Shown here piece after piece: positions 14,937 to 22,947 of a stretch of 31,399 nucleotides of DNA. Within the stretch, counting starts at the first letter, position 1; every line of letters begins with the position of its first letter. The notes beneath the pieces are model-generated. The model saw only the letters and a list, made by a program, of their open reading frames with translations, ran no database searches and was not told the DNA's origin. The stretch is taken from assembly GCA_021799405.1 (NCBI GenBank), contig JAJZAL010000030.1, positions 1 to 31,399 of the forward strand, written 5' to 3'. The stretch comes from Acidobacteriota bacterium. GTDB lineage: Bacteria; Acidobacteriota; Terriglobia; Terriglobales; Acidobacteriaceae. A program made the position numbers and the translations under genes.

Positions 14937-15623
14937 GTGGCAAACACGGTATCAAAAGGGGTGCGACGCATGACAGAGCGTGTTGGCCGGCATCATGTGC
15001 GGGAAGAGATTCAGCGGCGCATCCTGTCGGGCGAAAGCAAGCCGGGTGAGCGCCTGAGCCAGCAGAGCCTGGCAAGAGAGCTTGGCGTTGCGCAGGGTAC
15101 AGTGCGGGAATCGCTGATCGAGTTGCAGTGGCTCGGGCTGGTGGATTCTGTCGATCATCTGGGAGTATTTGTCCGCGACCTGGATATCTCGCGCATCTGT
15201 GAGGCGTATGAGGTGCGGGAAATGCTGGAGGGGCTTTCGGCGAGGCTTTGCTGCGGGCATGCGGCGCGCACCGATATCGCCGATCTTCGGAAGATGGCCG
15301 ATGAGGTCTTTGCTCTTGCGAAGAAAGGCAAGACCGAAGAGATGGCCTCGCTCGATCGCAAGTTTCACTTTCACATCATTGAACTATCCCGGAACAGCAT
15401 CCTGCTGCGTCTTGCAGAGACGTACAAGGTGCTGGGAATGATCGTGCGGGCCTCGCGTGAACCGAAGGTGATTCATGCCGAGCATCTGCGGATCGTGGAT
15501 GCAATCGAGGCGAACCTTACCGAAGAGGCAGAACGTCTGGCGCGGCAACACGTCGCCGGCGCCAGCCATGCGATTCAGGAACAGGCAAGCAAGGGCAAGT
15601 TTGTTCCGAAGTGGGTAGGTTAA
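14937..15623 (+). CDS. GntR-family (FadR/FCD subfamily) transcriptional regulator
   Basis: 228 residues. The winged helix lies at about residues 15-80 (VREEIQRRILSGESKPGERL, then LARELGVAQGTVRESLIELQ). An FCD ligand domain follows, with the usual metal-pocket elements (D-RKFHFHIIELSRN and AEHLRIVDAIE). I chose the GTG at 14937 because AGGAGA lies 6 nt upstream; an ATG at 14895 just after the previous stop has no such site. FCD regulators usually sense carboxylated or sulfonated metabolites, so sulfolactate or sulfoquinovose is a reasonable ligand guess. The operators seen in the window look LacI-like, not like the TnGTnnnACnA form of FadR proteins, so its binding site is unknown. Confidence 0.92.
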   Translation: MANTVSKGVRRMTERVGRHHVREEIQRRILSGESKPGERLSQQSLARELGVAQGTVRESLIELQWLGLVDSVDHLGVFVRDLDISRICEAYEVREMLEGLSARLCCGHAARTDIADLRKMADEVFALAKKGKTEEMASLDRKFHFHIIELSRNSILLRLAETYKVLGMIVRASREPKVIHAEHLRIVDAIEANLTEEAERLARQHVAGASHAIQEQASKGKFVPKWVG

Positions 15624-15663
15624 TCCGTCGCGAATCCGTTTCGGGGAAGAAAGGGCAGTCAAG

Positions 15664-17103
15664 GTGAAGCAGTGGAGTGGGGTCCAGAAGGTCTACCTGA
15701 ATGGTGTTTGGGTCGAGACCGGCCAATGCATGGAGGTGGTGAATCCGGCTACGGAGCTGCCTTTTGCCCGGGTATCTACGATTACGGAAGACCATGTTCG
15801 CGAGGCGCTCGATCAGGCGGAGCGTGCCTTCTGGATTTGGCGGATGCTCACGGCAAGGGAGCGCGGAGCGTGGTTGTTGCGGATTGCGGATGAGGTGCGG
15901 CTCAGGACCGAAGAGATTGCCCATACCATCACGCTCGAAAACGGAAAGCCGTTGGCGCAGAGCAGGGGCGAAGCGGCGATGGCGGAGGATCATCTACGCT
16001 GGTTTGCCGGTGAGTGCCAGCGGGCTTACGGCCGAATCGTTCCACAGCAGGTTGGGGGGAAAAGGAATCTTGTGGTGAAGACCCCGATCGGGGTAGTGGG
16101 AGCTATCGCGCCGTGGAACTTTCCTCTGGTGCTGGCGGTGCGAAAAGTTGCTCCGGCGCTGGCCGCCGGCTGCCCGGTCATTCTGAAGCCAGCTACGCAA
16201 ACGCCTCTCTCATCGATTCTGTTTGCGGAGTGCGTGGCGGCAGCGGGGCTTCCAGCGGGCGTTTTCCAACTGGTCATCGGCAATGCCCCGATGATCGCGA
16301 AAGAATTTCTGACGAATCCGATATGCCGCAAGATCAGCTTTACGGGCTCTACGCAGGTTGGGCAGGAGTTGATTCGTGGAGCGGCTGAAGCGGTGAAGCC
16401 GCTTTCCCTGGAGCTTGGAGGGCTCGCTCCGCTGCTGGTGTTTGACGACTGCGATCTGGATGTCGCCGTGCGGGAAGCGCTGATCGCGAAGTTCAGGAAT
16501 ACAGGCCAATCCTGCATTGCTGCAAATCGCGTCTATGTTCAGCGCGGGATAAGGGAAGCCTTTGTCGAGCGGTTCGTTTCGGGAGTGAAGAGACTCAAGA
16601 CGGCATCTGGTCTTGAACCGGGAGCCGAAGTCGGTCCGCTGATCAGCCAGCGGGCGCTCGATGGTGCGCTGGAACAGATTGAGAATGCCGTCCAGCATGG
16701 CGGCAAGATTCTGTGCGGCGGCAAGCGGGTTGCCGGCATGACGGGATATTTCCTTGAGCCGACGGTGATCGATGGAGCGATGGAACCGATGCTCTGCATG
16801 CGGGAGGAAACCTTCGCTCCGATTGCGCCGATGGGGACATTCGACACCGAAGAGGAAGCCGTCCGATTGGCGAATGCGTCTCCCTACGGCTTGAGCGCCT
16901 ATGCGATGACACGCGATGTGGGGCGAATTTTCCGGCTGGCTGAACAGATCGAGGCGGGAACGCTGGGAATCAATGATGGCGCTCCAACCAGCAGCCAGAG
17001 CCCGTTCGGCGGCGTCAAGCAGAGCGGGTGGGGACGCGAGCTGGGGTCCGAGGGTCTGGATGCATTTCTTGAAACCAAGCATGTCTCTATTGGCGGCGTC
17101 TGA
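15664..17103 (+). CDS. NAD(P)-dependent aldehyde dehydrogenase (candidate sulfolactaldehyde dehydrogenase)
   Basis: 479 residues, full length for the ALDH superfamily. All key residues are present: N152 in APWNFP, K175 in ILKPA, the FTGST cofactor loop (226-230), E250 in SLELGG and catalytic C284 in GQSCIAANR. The general look is closest to succinate-semialdehyde dehydrogenase (GabD type), the same branch that contains known sulfolactaldehyde dehydrogenases. Its expected job is oxidation of 3-sulfolactaldehyde, released by the aldolase, to (S)-sulfolactate. Lactaldehyde or another semialdehyde remains possible. The start is a GTG. It sits 40 nt after the GntR gene and 35 nt before suyA. Confidence 0.92.
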   Translation: MKQWSGVQKVYLNGVWVETGQCMEVVNPATELPFARVSTITEDHVREALDQAERAFWIWRMLTARERGAWLLRIADEVRLRTEEIAHTITLENGKPLAQSRGEAAMAEDHLRWFAGECQRAYGRIVPQQVGGKRNLVVKTPIGVVGAIAPWNFPLVLAVRKVAPALAAGCPVILKPATQTPLSSILFAECVAAAGLPAGVFQLVIGNAPMIAKEFLTNPICRKISFTGSTQVGQELIRGAAEAVKPLSLELGGLAPLLVFDDCDLDVAVREALIAKFRNTGQSCIAANRVYVQRGIREAFVERFVSGVKRLKTASGLEPGAEVGPLISQRALDGALEQIENAVQHGGKILCGGKRVAGMTGYFLEPTVIDGAMEPMLCMREETFAPIAPMGTFDTEEEAVRLANASPYGLSAYAMTRDVGRIFRLAEQIEAGTLGINDGAPTSSQSPFGGVKQSGWGRELGSEGLDAFLETKHVSIGGV

Positions 17104-17138
17104 AACTCCGCAAATACGAAGGAAGGAACATTATCACG

Positions 17139-17420
17139 ATGATTCATTTTCTGATACACGACTCGGCTGACACGGTCGGGGTCGCGGTGGTGGACATTCA
17201 GGCAGGAACAGACTGTACTGGTCGCGACCTATCCAATAACCATCCTTTGCAGGCCAGGGCGGAGGAATATATTCCATTGGGTCACAAGCTGGCGCTCAAA
17301 GACTTTGCGCCGGGCGACACGGTGATCAAATACGGATGCGAGATTGGCAAGGTGGTTCAGCCGATCCGGGCCGGACAACATGTTCATACACATAACCTGA
17401 AGACGAAGAGGTGGGCATAA
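17139..17420 (+). CDS. suyA: (2R)-sulfolactate sulfo-lyase, alpha subunit (UxaA N-terminal SAF domain)
   Basis: 93 residues, made up of a single SAF domain: IPLGHKLAL (45-53), [10 protein letters not shown] (62-71) and a His-rich HVHTHN (81-86) near the end. In SuyAB the small and large subunits are separate proteins, whereas altronate and galactarate dehydratases usually carry both parts in one chain. The sequence, including the terminal HN-LKTKRW, reads like SuyA as I remember it. With SuyB it should convert (R)-sulfolactate to pyruvate and sulfite. It has a GGAAGGA ribosome site. The stop is 2 nt from the suyB ATG, indicating tight coupling. A split altronate-type dehydratase is the main alternative. 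Confidence 0.84.
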   Translation: MIHFLIHDSADTVGVAVVDIQAGTDCTGRDLSNNHPLQARAEEYIPLGHKLALKDFAPGDTVIKYGCEIGKVVQPIRAGQHVHTHNLKTKRWA

Positions 17421-17422
17421 CG

Positions 17423-18586
17423 ATGACCGACCATACGATTTATGCTTATCGCCGGGAGAACGGACGCGTCGGCATCCGAAACCACGTGGTGATTCTTCCG
17501 GTCGACGATATCTCAAATGCCGCATGCGAAGCTGTCGCGAGCAACATCAAGAACACGATGGCATTGCCGCACGCATATGGGCGCCTGCAGTTTGGGGAAG
17601 ATCTGGATCTGTTCTTTAGAACCATGATCGGCATTGGGAGTAATCCGAATGTGGCAGCCGTGGTGGTTATCGGCATCGAGAGCGGTTGGACGAACCGTAT
17701 CGTGGAAGGCATCGCGAAAACGGGCAAACCGGTGAGCGGATTTTCGATTGAGGGCAAGGGCGATATTCAGACCATCGCCGATGCCTCTTACCGCGCCAAG
17801 GAATACGTGCAATGGGCATCAGAGCTGCGTCGCGAAGCCTGCAAGTTCCATGAGCTTTACATTAGTGTCAAGTGCGGCGAGTCCGATACGACGACGGGGC
17901 TGGCCAGCTGCCCGACGGTTGGCAATGTGATCGACAAGCATTGCGCGCTCAAGGGAACGGCATCTTTTGGAGAGACCAGCGAGCTGACGGGCGCGGAACA
18001 TATCGTCAGCGCCAAGGCCGCCAACGAGACCGTGCGACAGCAGTTCCTGGCAGCTTTTGAGGACTATACGCGTCTTGTCTTTGCCGAGAGGACCGATGAT
18101 CTGTCCGAGTCGCAGCCCACCAAGGGCAACATAGCGGGCGGGTTGACGACGATCGAAGAGAAGGCTTTGGGCAATGTGGAGAAGCTCGGAAAGAAGACGC
18201 AGTTTGTCGGGTGCCTGAAGCCAGGCGAGGCTCCTGGAGGCGAAGGCCTGTGGTTCATGGACACATCGAGCGCCGCTGCCGAAGCCGTGACGCTGTGGGC
18301 CGCGTCGGGTGCGGTGGTTCATTTGTTCCCGACCGGACAGGGGAATGTCGTCGGCAATCCGATTGAGCCAGTAATCAAACTCTCGGGCAACCCGAAAACA
18401 GTCGCAACGATGAAAGAGCACATCGATCTGGATGTTTCTCCGATTCTGCAGGGACAGATGACCCTGGATCAGGCAGGAAATGCCCTGATCGAGATGATTG
18501 TGCGCACTGCGAACGGACGGCTGACCGCGGCGGAAGCCCTCGGACATCGTGAATTTGTGATGACCAAGCTCTACCGCAGCGCCTGA
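17423..18586 (+). CDS. suyB: (2R)-sulfolactate sulfo-lyase, beta subunit (UxaA-family large subunit)
   Basis: Catalytic subunit, 387 residues, close to the length known for SuyB. The UxaA start [13 protein letters not shown] (14-26) is followed by [16 protein letters not shown] and [10 protein letters not shown] (49-58), then CGESDTTTG (151-159) and [12 protein letters not shown] (182-193). The C-terminal part holds [12 protein letters not shown] and [16 protein letters not shown]. The Cys/Glu motifs would bind the metal or cluster centre that eliminates sulfite. These stretches match my memory of SuyB rather than altronate dehydratase, and the two sulfolactate dehydrogenase-type genes that follow support it. 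The ATG at 17423 is preferred over an in-frame GTG at 17411 that overlaps suyA. Carbon ends as pyruvate; the fate of the sulfite is not encoded here. Confidence 0.85.
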   Translation: MTDHTIYAYRRENGRVGIRNHVVILPVDDISNAACEAVASNIKNTMALPHAYGRLQFGEDLDLFFRTMIGIGSNPNVAAVVVIGIESGWTNRIVEGIAKTGKPVSGFSIEGKGDIQTIADASYRAKEYVQWASELRREACKFHELYISVKCGESDTTTGLASCPTVGNVIDKHCALKGTASFGETSELTGAEHIVSAKAANETVRQQFLAAFEDYTRLVFAERTDDLSESQPTKGNIAGGLTTIEEKALGNVEKLGKKTQFVGCLKPGEAPGGEGLWFMDTSSAAAEAVTLWAASGAVVHLFPTGQGNVVGNPIEPVIKLSGNPKTVATMKEHIDLDVSPILQGQMTLDQAGNALIEMIVRTANGRLTAAEALGHREFVMTKLYRSA

Positions 18587-18612
18587 TGACCAATGGGGAT
18601 CTAACACTAACC

Positions 18613-18662
18613 AAGGAGGGCAGTTGCATTAGGTCGGACTGCTCATTCCATCCGATGTGAAG
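18613..18662 (+). other. Orphan Shine-Dalgarno and two-codon TTG-CAT-TAG mini-frame before comC
   Basis: AAGGAGGG at 18613-18620 is followed 3 nt later by TTG CAT TAG (18624-18632). That frame is the same as comC, whose usable starts (GTG 18657, ATG 18663) have no good ribosome site. The TAG may have interrupted an originally longer N-terminus, or the site may serve reinitiation. Confidence 0.4.
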
Positions 18663-19718
18663 ATGAGGACATACTCCAAGGCACAATTAGAAAACCTCGT
18701 CAGCAGGCTGGCTCACGCGGCCGGCGTTCGCCAGGATGACGCAGCGCAATTTGCAAATGCCTTGGTGGATGCGGATATGCATGGCGTCTCTACGCATGGC
18801 GTCTCGCGGCTCAACATCTACCTGCGCCGCATCCAGGCCGGGCTGATCCGGCCGGATGCGGAACTGAAAGTCATTCGGCAAACCGGCAGCGTGGTCAGCT
18901 ACGATGCTGACAACGGCCTTGGGCAGGTGCAGGCGATCAAAGCATTGAAACATCTTATGCCACTTGCGGAACGTAACGGAGTGGCAGTTGGAAGCATTCG
19001 AAATTCGCAACACTTTGGAGCACTTTCCTACTATTGCAATCTTGCCGCGGCGCAGGGCTTCGTTCTACTCGCCATGACGAACTGCGAACCAGCTATGGCG
19101 CCGGAGGGCGGCTACGAGGCGTTTTTCGGGACGAACCCGATCGCCGCGTCATTTCCTACCGGCAAGGGGTTTGCGGTCAAGATCGATCTTGCCACTTCCA
19201 CCGTTGCCAGGGGCAACATCATTGCCGCGCAGAAAAGAAGAGCGTCGATTCCACTGGGATGGGCGCTTGACCGGAATGGGGAACCGACGACCGACGCGCA
19301 GGAAGCGCTGATGGGAACGATTCTGACCATGGCCGGGCATAAGGGTTATGCACTCGCGCTCATGGTGGAGCTATTCAGCGGCTTGCTGGCTGGCGCGGCA
19401 ATCGGCGATGAAGTTGGCTCCATGTATAAGGATATGGACCGCAAACAGAATGTCGGGCATTTCTTCTGCCTCTTTCATATTGAGGCCTTTGTCGATCGAT
19501 CAGAATATCTCCGTAATATAGACGCCACCATCGATCGCATCAAAGCCGGCAAGAGGCGTCCCGGAGTCGAAGAGATCTTCGTGCCCGGAGAGCGCTCGGC
19601 AAGAAAAGCGCAAATCAACTCCGAACACGGCATCCCTGTTTCGGATGAGACACTGCATGAGATTCAGCTTTGGTGCTCGCAGTTAAACGTGCAATTTGAT
19701 TTTTCCGGGACATGCTAG
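18663..19718 (+). CDS. comC: Ldh2-family NAD(P)H oxidoreductase, candidate (R)-sulfolactate dehydrogenase
   Basis: 351 residues of the malate/L-sulfolactate dehydrogenase (Ldh2) family, structurally unrelated to classical LDH. The signature ADMHGVSTHGVSRL (38-50) includes H45, and NSQHFG carries the probable catalytic H117. FFGTNPIAASFPT (154-166) forms part of the cofactor pocket. ComC proteins reduce 3-sulfopyruvate to (R)-sulfolactate, exactly the isomer SuyAB cleaves. Malate, ureidoglycolate and lactate are substrates of relatives, so the call leans on context. The start could be the GTG at 18657 or the ATG at 18663; the strong ribosome site lies too far upstream (separate entry). The stop overlaps an ATG at 19712 and sits 8 nt before the slcC start. 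Confidence 0.84.
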   Translation: MRTYSKAQLENLVSRLAHAAGVRQDDAAQFANALVDADMHGVSTHGVSRLNIYLRRIQAGLIRPDAELKVIRQTGSVVSYDADNGLGQVQAIKALKHLMPLAERNGVAVGSIRNSQHFGALSYYCNLAAAQGFVLLAMTNCEPAMAPEGGYEAFFGTNPIAASFPTGKGFAVKIDLATSTVARGNIIAAQKRRASIPLGWALDRNGEPTTDAQEALMGTILTMAGHKGYALALMVELFSGLLAGAAIGDEVGSMYKDMDRKQNVGHFFCLFHIEAFVDRSEYLRNIDATIDRIKAGKRRPGVEEIFVPGERSARKAQINSEHGIPVSDETLHEIQLWCSQLNVQFDFSGTC

Positions 19719-19726
19719 GGAAGAAG

Positions 19727-20701
19727 ATGCCAGATATTCTCATTTCAGAAAATATTCAAGGGGTCGCCGTGGACGCGCTCCGCGAGCGGTTCGATGTCGT
19801 AATTCTGCCTGACCTGTGGAAAGACCCAGCAAGACTTAAAGCGCAGATCGGGTTATTTCGCGCTTTGATCGTTCGCAATCAGACCCAAGTAACCGCAGAG
19901 CTTATCGCCGCGGCCTCGAACGTTGCCGTTATCGGACGAGCGGGAGCCGGACTCGACAATATAGATGTGAAAGCGGCTCAGCGTGCGGGCATCGTTGTTA
20001 CCAGCACGCCCGACCAGAACGCGATCAGCGTGGCCGAATTGTGTATTGGAATGATGCTTCTGCTGGCGCGGCATCTGACAAATGCGCATGCCAATACCAG
20101 GGCAGGACAATGGAATCGGCATCAGTATATGGGGAATGAGCTATACGGCAAGACACTTGGTATTGTTGGCGCCGGCAGAATTGGGTTTCTCACCGCGAAA
20201 CGTGCCCAAGCTTTCGGGATGAAGATACTTGCGTACGATCCATTTGTCAGCCCGGATAACATTCTGCTCAGTGAATTGAACGCCAGCCTGGTGGATATCG
20301 ATGAACTGCTGGAACGTTCTGATGTGGTTTCCAGCCATTTGCCCGCAACTCCGGATACAGGGCACTTTTTTAACGCGGCACGATTCAGCAGAATGAAGCG
20401 ATCGGCATTCTTCATTAATGCTTCGCGTGGGAGTGTGGTTTGTGAGCCGGATCTGGTAGCGGCACTCCAGGAAAAGAAGATCGCCGGAGCGGCGCTCGAT
20501 GTTCGCTCTGTCGAGCCTCCTCAAACAGGCCAGCTGGAAACCATGGAGAACGTCATTCTGCTCCCACATATTGCCGCCTTTACTCATGAAGCCCAGCAAC
20601 GCGTAACTACGGCAGTCTGCCAGGACGTAGCGCGAGTGCTCAATGGTCAACCTCCCCATAATGCAGTTGGAGCTGCCATACCTGAGCAGACATTTCAATG
20701 A
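19727..20701 (+). CDS. slcC: D-isomer-type 2-hydroxyacid dehydrogenase, candidate (S)-sulfolactate dehydrogenase
   Basis: 324 residues. The Rossmann domain has GIVGAGRIG (145-153). The catalytic triad of the family is intact: R234 in NASRGSVV, E263 in RSVEPP and H281 in LLPHIAAF. The N-terminal substrate part includes RAGAGLDNIDV (71-81), as in 3-phosphoglycerate dehydrogenase relatives. SlcC, known from sulfolactate-degrading bacteria, belongs to this family and oxidises (S)-sulfolactate to 3-sulfopyruvate with NAD. Next to comC and suyAB this is the best reading; a plain phosphoglycerate- or hydroxypyruvate-type enzyme is the alternative. The ATG at 19727 has AGGGA close by and is preferred over the ATG at 19712, which overlaps comC. 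Confidence 0.8.
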   Translation: MPDILISENIQGVAVDALRERFDVVILPDLWKDPARLKAQIGLFRALIVRNQTQVTAELIAAASNVAVIGRAGAGLDNIDVKAAQRAGIVVTSTPDQNAISVAELCIGMMLLLARHLTNAHANTRAGQWNRHQYMGNELYGKTLGIVGAGRIGFLTAKRAQAFGMKILAYDPFVSPDNILLSELNASLVDIDELLERSDVVSSHLPATPDTGHFFNAARFSRMKRSAFFINASRGSVVCEPDLVAALQEKKIAGAALDVRSVEPPQTGQLETMENVILLPHIAAFTHEAQQRVTTAVCQDVARVLNGQPPHNAVGAAIPEQTFQ

Positions 20702-20827
20702 ACTGCACACCGCAAGGCGGTCGGCGCGGATTTCTTGCGTGGCAGCGCTGCGGGGGGACTCTGAAAGCGACCGGACACTCTACCCTATAACGGCTTCAAA
20801 ACGCTTTGTTAAACAAGGAAATTGCGC

Positions 20828-21841
20828 ATGGCCATGACTCTCACAGAAGGTAAGATTGCTGGACTTAGGGCCGTATCCAACCAACGCGGCGTGATTGCCG
20901 CCGCTGCCCTGGATCAACGCGGCGTGCTGAAAAAGATGCTGGCGAAGGAAATGAATGGTGAAGTTCCCTCCGACGTCATGGTTATGGAATTCAAGCAACT
21001 CGTAACCGCGTCCCTGACGAAACATGCGTCGTCCATCCTGCTCGACGTGGAGTACGGATTGCCGGCGATGAAACATGCAAATGGCAAAGGAATCATTCTT
21101 GCCTATGAGAAAGCAGGCTATGATGCCACGGCGCCGGAGTTTATTCCATCTGTGACGGAAGGCTGGTCAGTGCTGCGCGTCAAAGAGGCCGGCGCAACAG
21201 CCGTTAAGGTTCTCATCTATTACACGCCTTTTGAAAAGCCCTGGGTGAACCAACAAAAGCAAGCCTGGGTGGAACGCGTAGGCGCCGAATGCCGCGCACT
21301 GGATATGCCGATGTTTCTCGAGTGTCTTGGATACCCTGTTCACGGAGAAGACCCCAAAGGCCTTGACTATGCCAAACGCAAGCCGGAGATTGTTATTGCC
21401 TCCATGGAGGAATTCAGCAAAGACCGCTATGCCGCCGATGTACTCAAGGTGGAGATCCCGGTACAAATGAAATTTGTCCCTGGAACGAAGGCCTACTGTG
21501 GCAAAGATGCGTACTCTCAATCGGAGGCACGAGATTATTTCTGCAGAGCGGCCACGGTAGCCATCAGGCCTTTTGTGTACCTCTCTGCCGGCGTAACCAA
21601 CGCCGAATTCGTGGAGAGCCTTGAGTACGCTCTTGCCAGCGGTGTGCAGTTCAACGGCGTCCTGTGCGGGCGTGCCATCTGGCAGGATGCCGTGCCGGTA
21701 TTTGTCAGGCAGGGTGCGAAGGCCTGCGAGGATTGGCTCAACACCGAGGGCGCTGAAAATTTTCAGAACGTTAATCGGATATTGGAAGCGGCAAATCCCT
21801 GGTATGAGAAAACGATGAGCTCCCCCAATATCTGTTCCTGA
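20828..21841 (+). CDS. LacD/YihT-type class I aldolase (candidate sulfofructose-1-phosphate aldolase)
   Basis: 337 residues, close to LacD (tagatose-1,6-bisphosphate aldolase) in length. The Schiff-base lysine is K207 in ADVLKVEIPV, which matches LacD K205. Other family marks are AAALDQRG (26-32), AVKVLIYYTPFEKPW (125-139), YLSAGV (251-256) and VLCGRAIWQDAV (278-289). YihT, the aldolase of the E. coli sulfo-EMP pathway, is in the same family and splits 6-deoxy-6-sulfofructose-1-phosphate into DHAP and sulfolactaldehyde. True tagatose- or fructose-bisphosphate cleavage is the alternative. The ATG at 20828 is preferred because AGGA (20817-20820) lies 7 nt upstream; a TTG at 20822 is in frame. 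Last gene of the operon, after a 126-nt gap. Confidence 0.85.
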   Translation: MAMTLTEGKIAGLRAVSNQRGVIAAAALDQRGVLKKMLAKEMNGEVPSDVMVMEFKQLVTASLTKHASSILLDVEYGLPAMKHANGKGIILAYEKAGYDATAPEFIPSVTEGWSVLRVKEAGATAVKVLIYYTPFEKPWVNQQKQAWVERVGAECRALDMPMFLECLGYPVHGEDPKGLDYAKRKPEIVIASMEEFSKDRYAADVLKVEIPVQMKFVPGTKAYCGKDAYSQSEARDYFCRAATVAIRPFVYLSAGVTNAEFVESLEYALASGVQFNGVLCGRAIWQDAVPVFVRQGAKACEDWLNTEGAENFQNVNRILEAANPWYEKTMSSPNICS

Positions 21842-22947
21842 GCCTTTACTTCGGAGAAAGAAAAACGGAGAGCGAATGTTGGGCCTCGCGGTTCGCCCCC
21901 CCCCCCGATGAGGAGACGGCGCAAGAAACGTCTACGAGTGCAGGGATTCCCCGGCGCACAAGGTCTTGATACTCTGCTCGTTCCACGTGAGCGCATTGTG
22001 GCTGTGCAGGCGATGGCTTCGGGCTCGAGTATTCAGGGGCCAAGGCAGAAGATGCCGCTCTGCGCAAATGGAAATTTGAAACTCTGCTCAGCGCTCATGG
22101 ACAGCCTTTGATCGAAACACATCTAAGTGGGTCGACTTATCCCTCCGGAGGCGTCTCGCGAGCCCGACCAGCGGAACGGGAGTGTTGATGCTGCAAATAA
22201 TGGAGCTTACGCAAGCAGATGTTCTGCTCGAGCAGAGGCTGCAATTGAAGCGCTGAGTTGCTCTTGAGCTGCTATGCGACATCAACGCCGCGAATCCTAT
22301 TGATCGATCGGCAGACGGCTTTTATTCATGCCACGAGCATTCAGTTAGTTCCCGGTTTGTCTCGAGTCTGCTATACAGTCACCGGCTTGCGCTCCGGAAA
22401 GTTGCATCTGCGGATCTCGTGCAGTGCGGCCTTGCTTCTTTGATCTCAAAAGGTGGAAAGGGCGCACCTGGAGTAGTGCGACCACCTATCGATAGGTTCC
22501 CTCACTCAGGGCTTCTGTGACGGGCCTGAAAGCATGAGATCCCCGACGGAATTCAGGCCAATAAACCACGGCTGCGCTTTGAAATCTCTTGCTGCAGCCC
22601 ATGGTACGGGGGTGGCGTGCCTGGGCAGGGCGACGGAGGTCGTAGAAGCAGCCATTCTGTGCCATTCCCCTTGACAGATCCTCGAGTTTTCCAATATATA
22701 TGTGTACCGACGACAATCGACGCCAATCGATTGCAATATGAAAAGTTTGACCTGAAAAGGCTTTGTAATGGAGCAATTGCGTCGCGCGCACATGTTCTAA
22801 CTTGTGCGCGCCTGACGGAAGCAAGCAATCGACGGCCATTCGTGGGCCGCTATGGGGAATCCTGAGCGGATATCATTTGCTGCCCGATTCAACCACAAGA
22901 CAAATCCGCTCGATTGATGCAGGACGGTTGCAAAAATAGGAGGATAG
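21842..22947. other. 1.1-kb gene-poor region with possible gene relics
   Basis: No open frame here has both a plausible start and recognisable protein character. Observed items are a run of 11 C at 21896-21906; a stop-to-stop plus-strand stretch near 21989-22188 that reads protein-like (DGFGLEYSGAKAEDAALRKW) but has no start; and short minus-strand frames around 21850-22060. The right end carries the AATCGATT element at 22712-22732 and a leader of about 200 nt for the TonB receptor. It looks like decayed sequence between two transcription units. Confidence 0.55.
22709..22739 (+). promoter_or_regulatory. Promoter/operator of the large TonB receptor: second copy of the 21-bp element
   Basis: Bases 22712-22732 are identical to 12209-12229 in front of the operon, again with CAATCGA repeated at 10-bp spacing and an AATCGATT core extended here to the palindrome CAATCGATTG. 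Promoter boxes are weaker (ACGACA at 22709, TGCAAT at 22732 or CAATAT at 22734). The same regulator is expected to act at both sites. Confidence 0.7.

Noticed and set aside
13524..21841. Reading the operon as L-fucose or altronate/tagatose catabolism
   Set aside because: Simple family names suggest this, but no fuconate dehydratase, fuculokinase or tagatose-6-phosphate isomerase is present. The SuyA/SuyB-like sequences plus paired sulfolactate-type dehydrogenases fit sulfo-sugar breakdown better. It is kept as the alternative.
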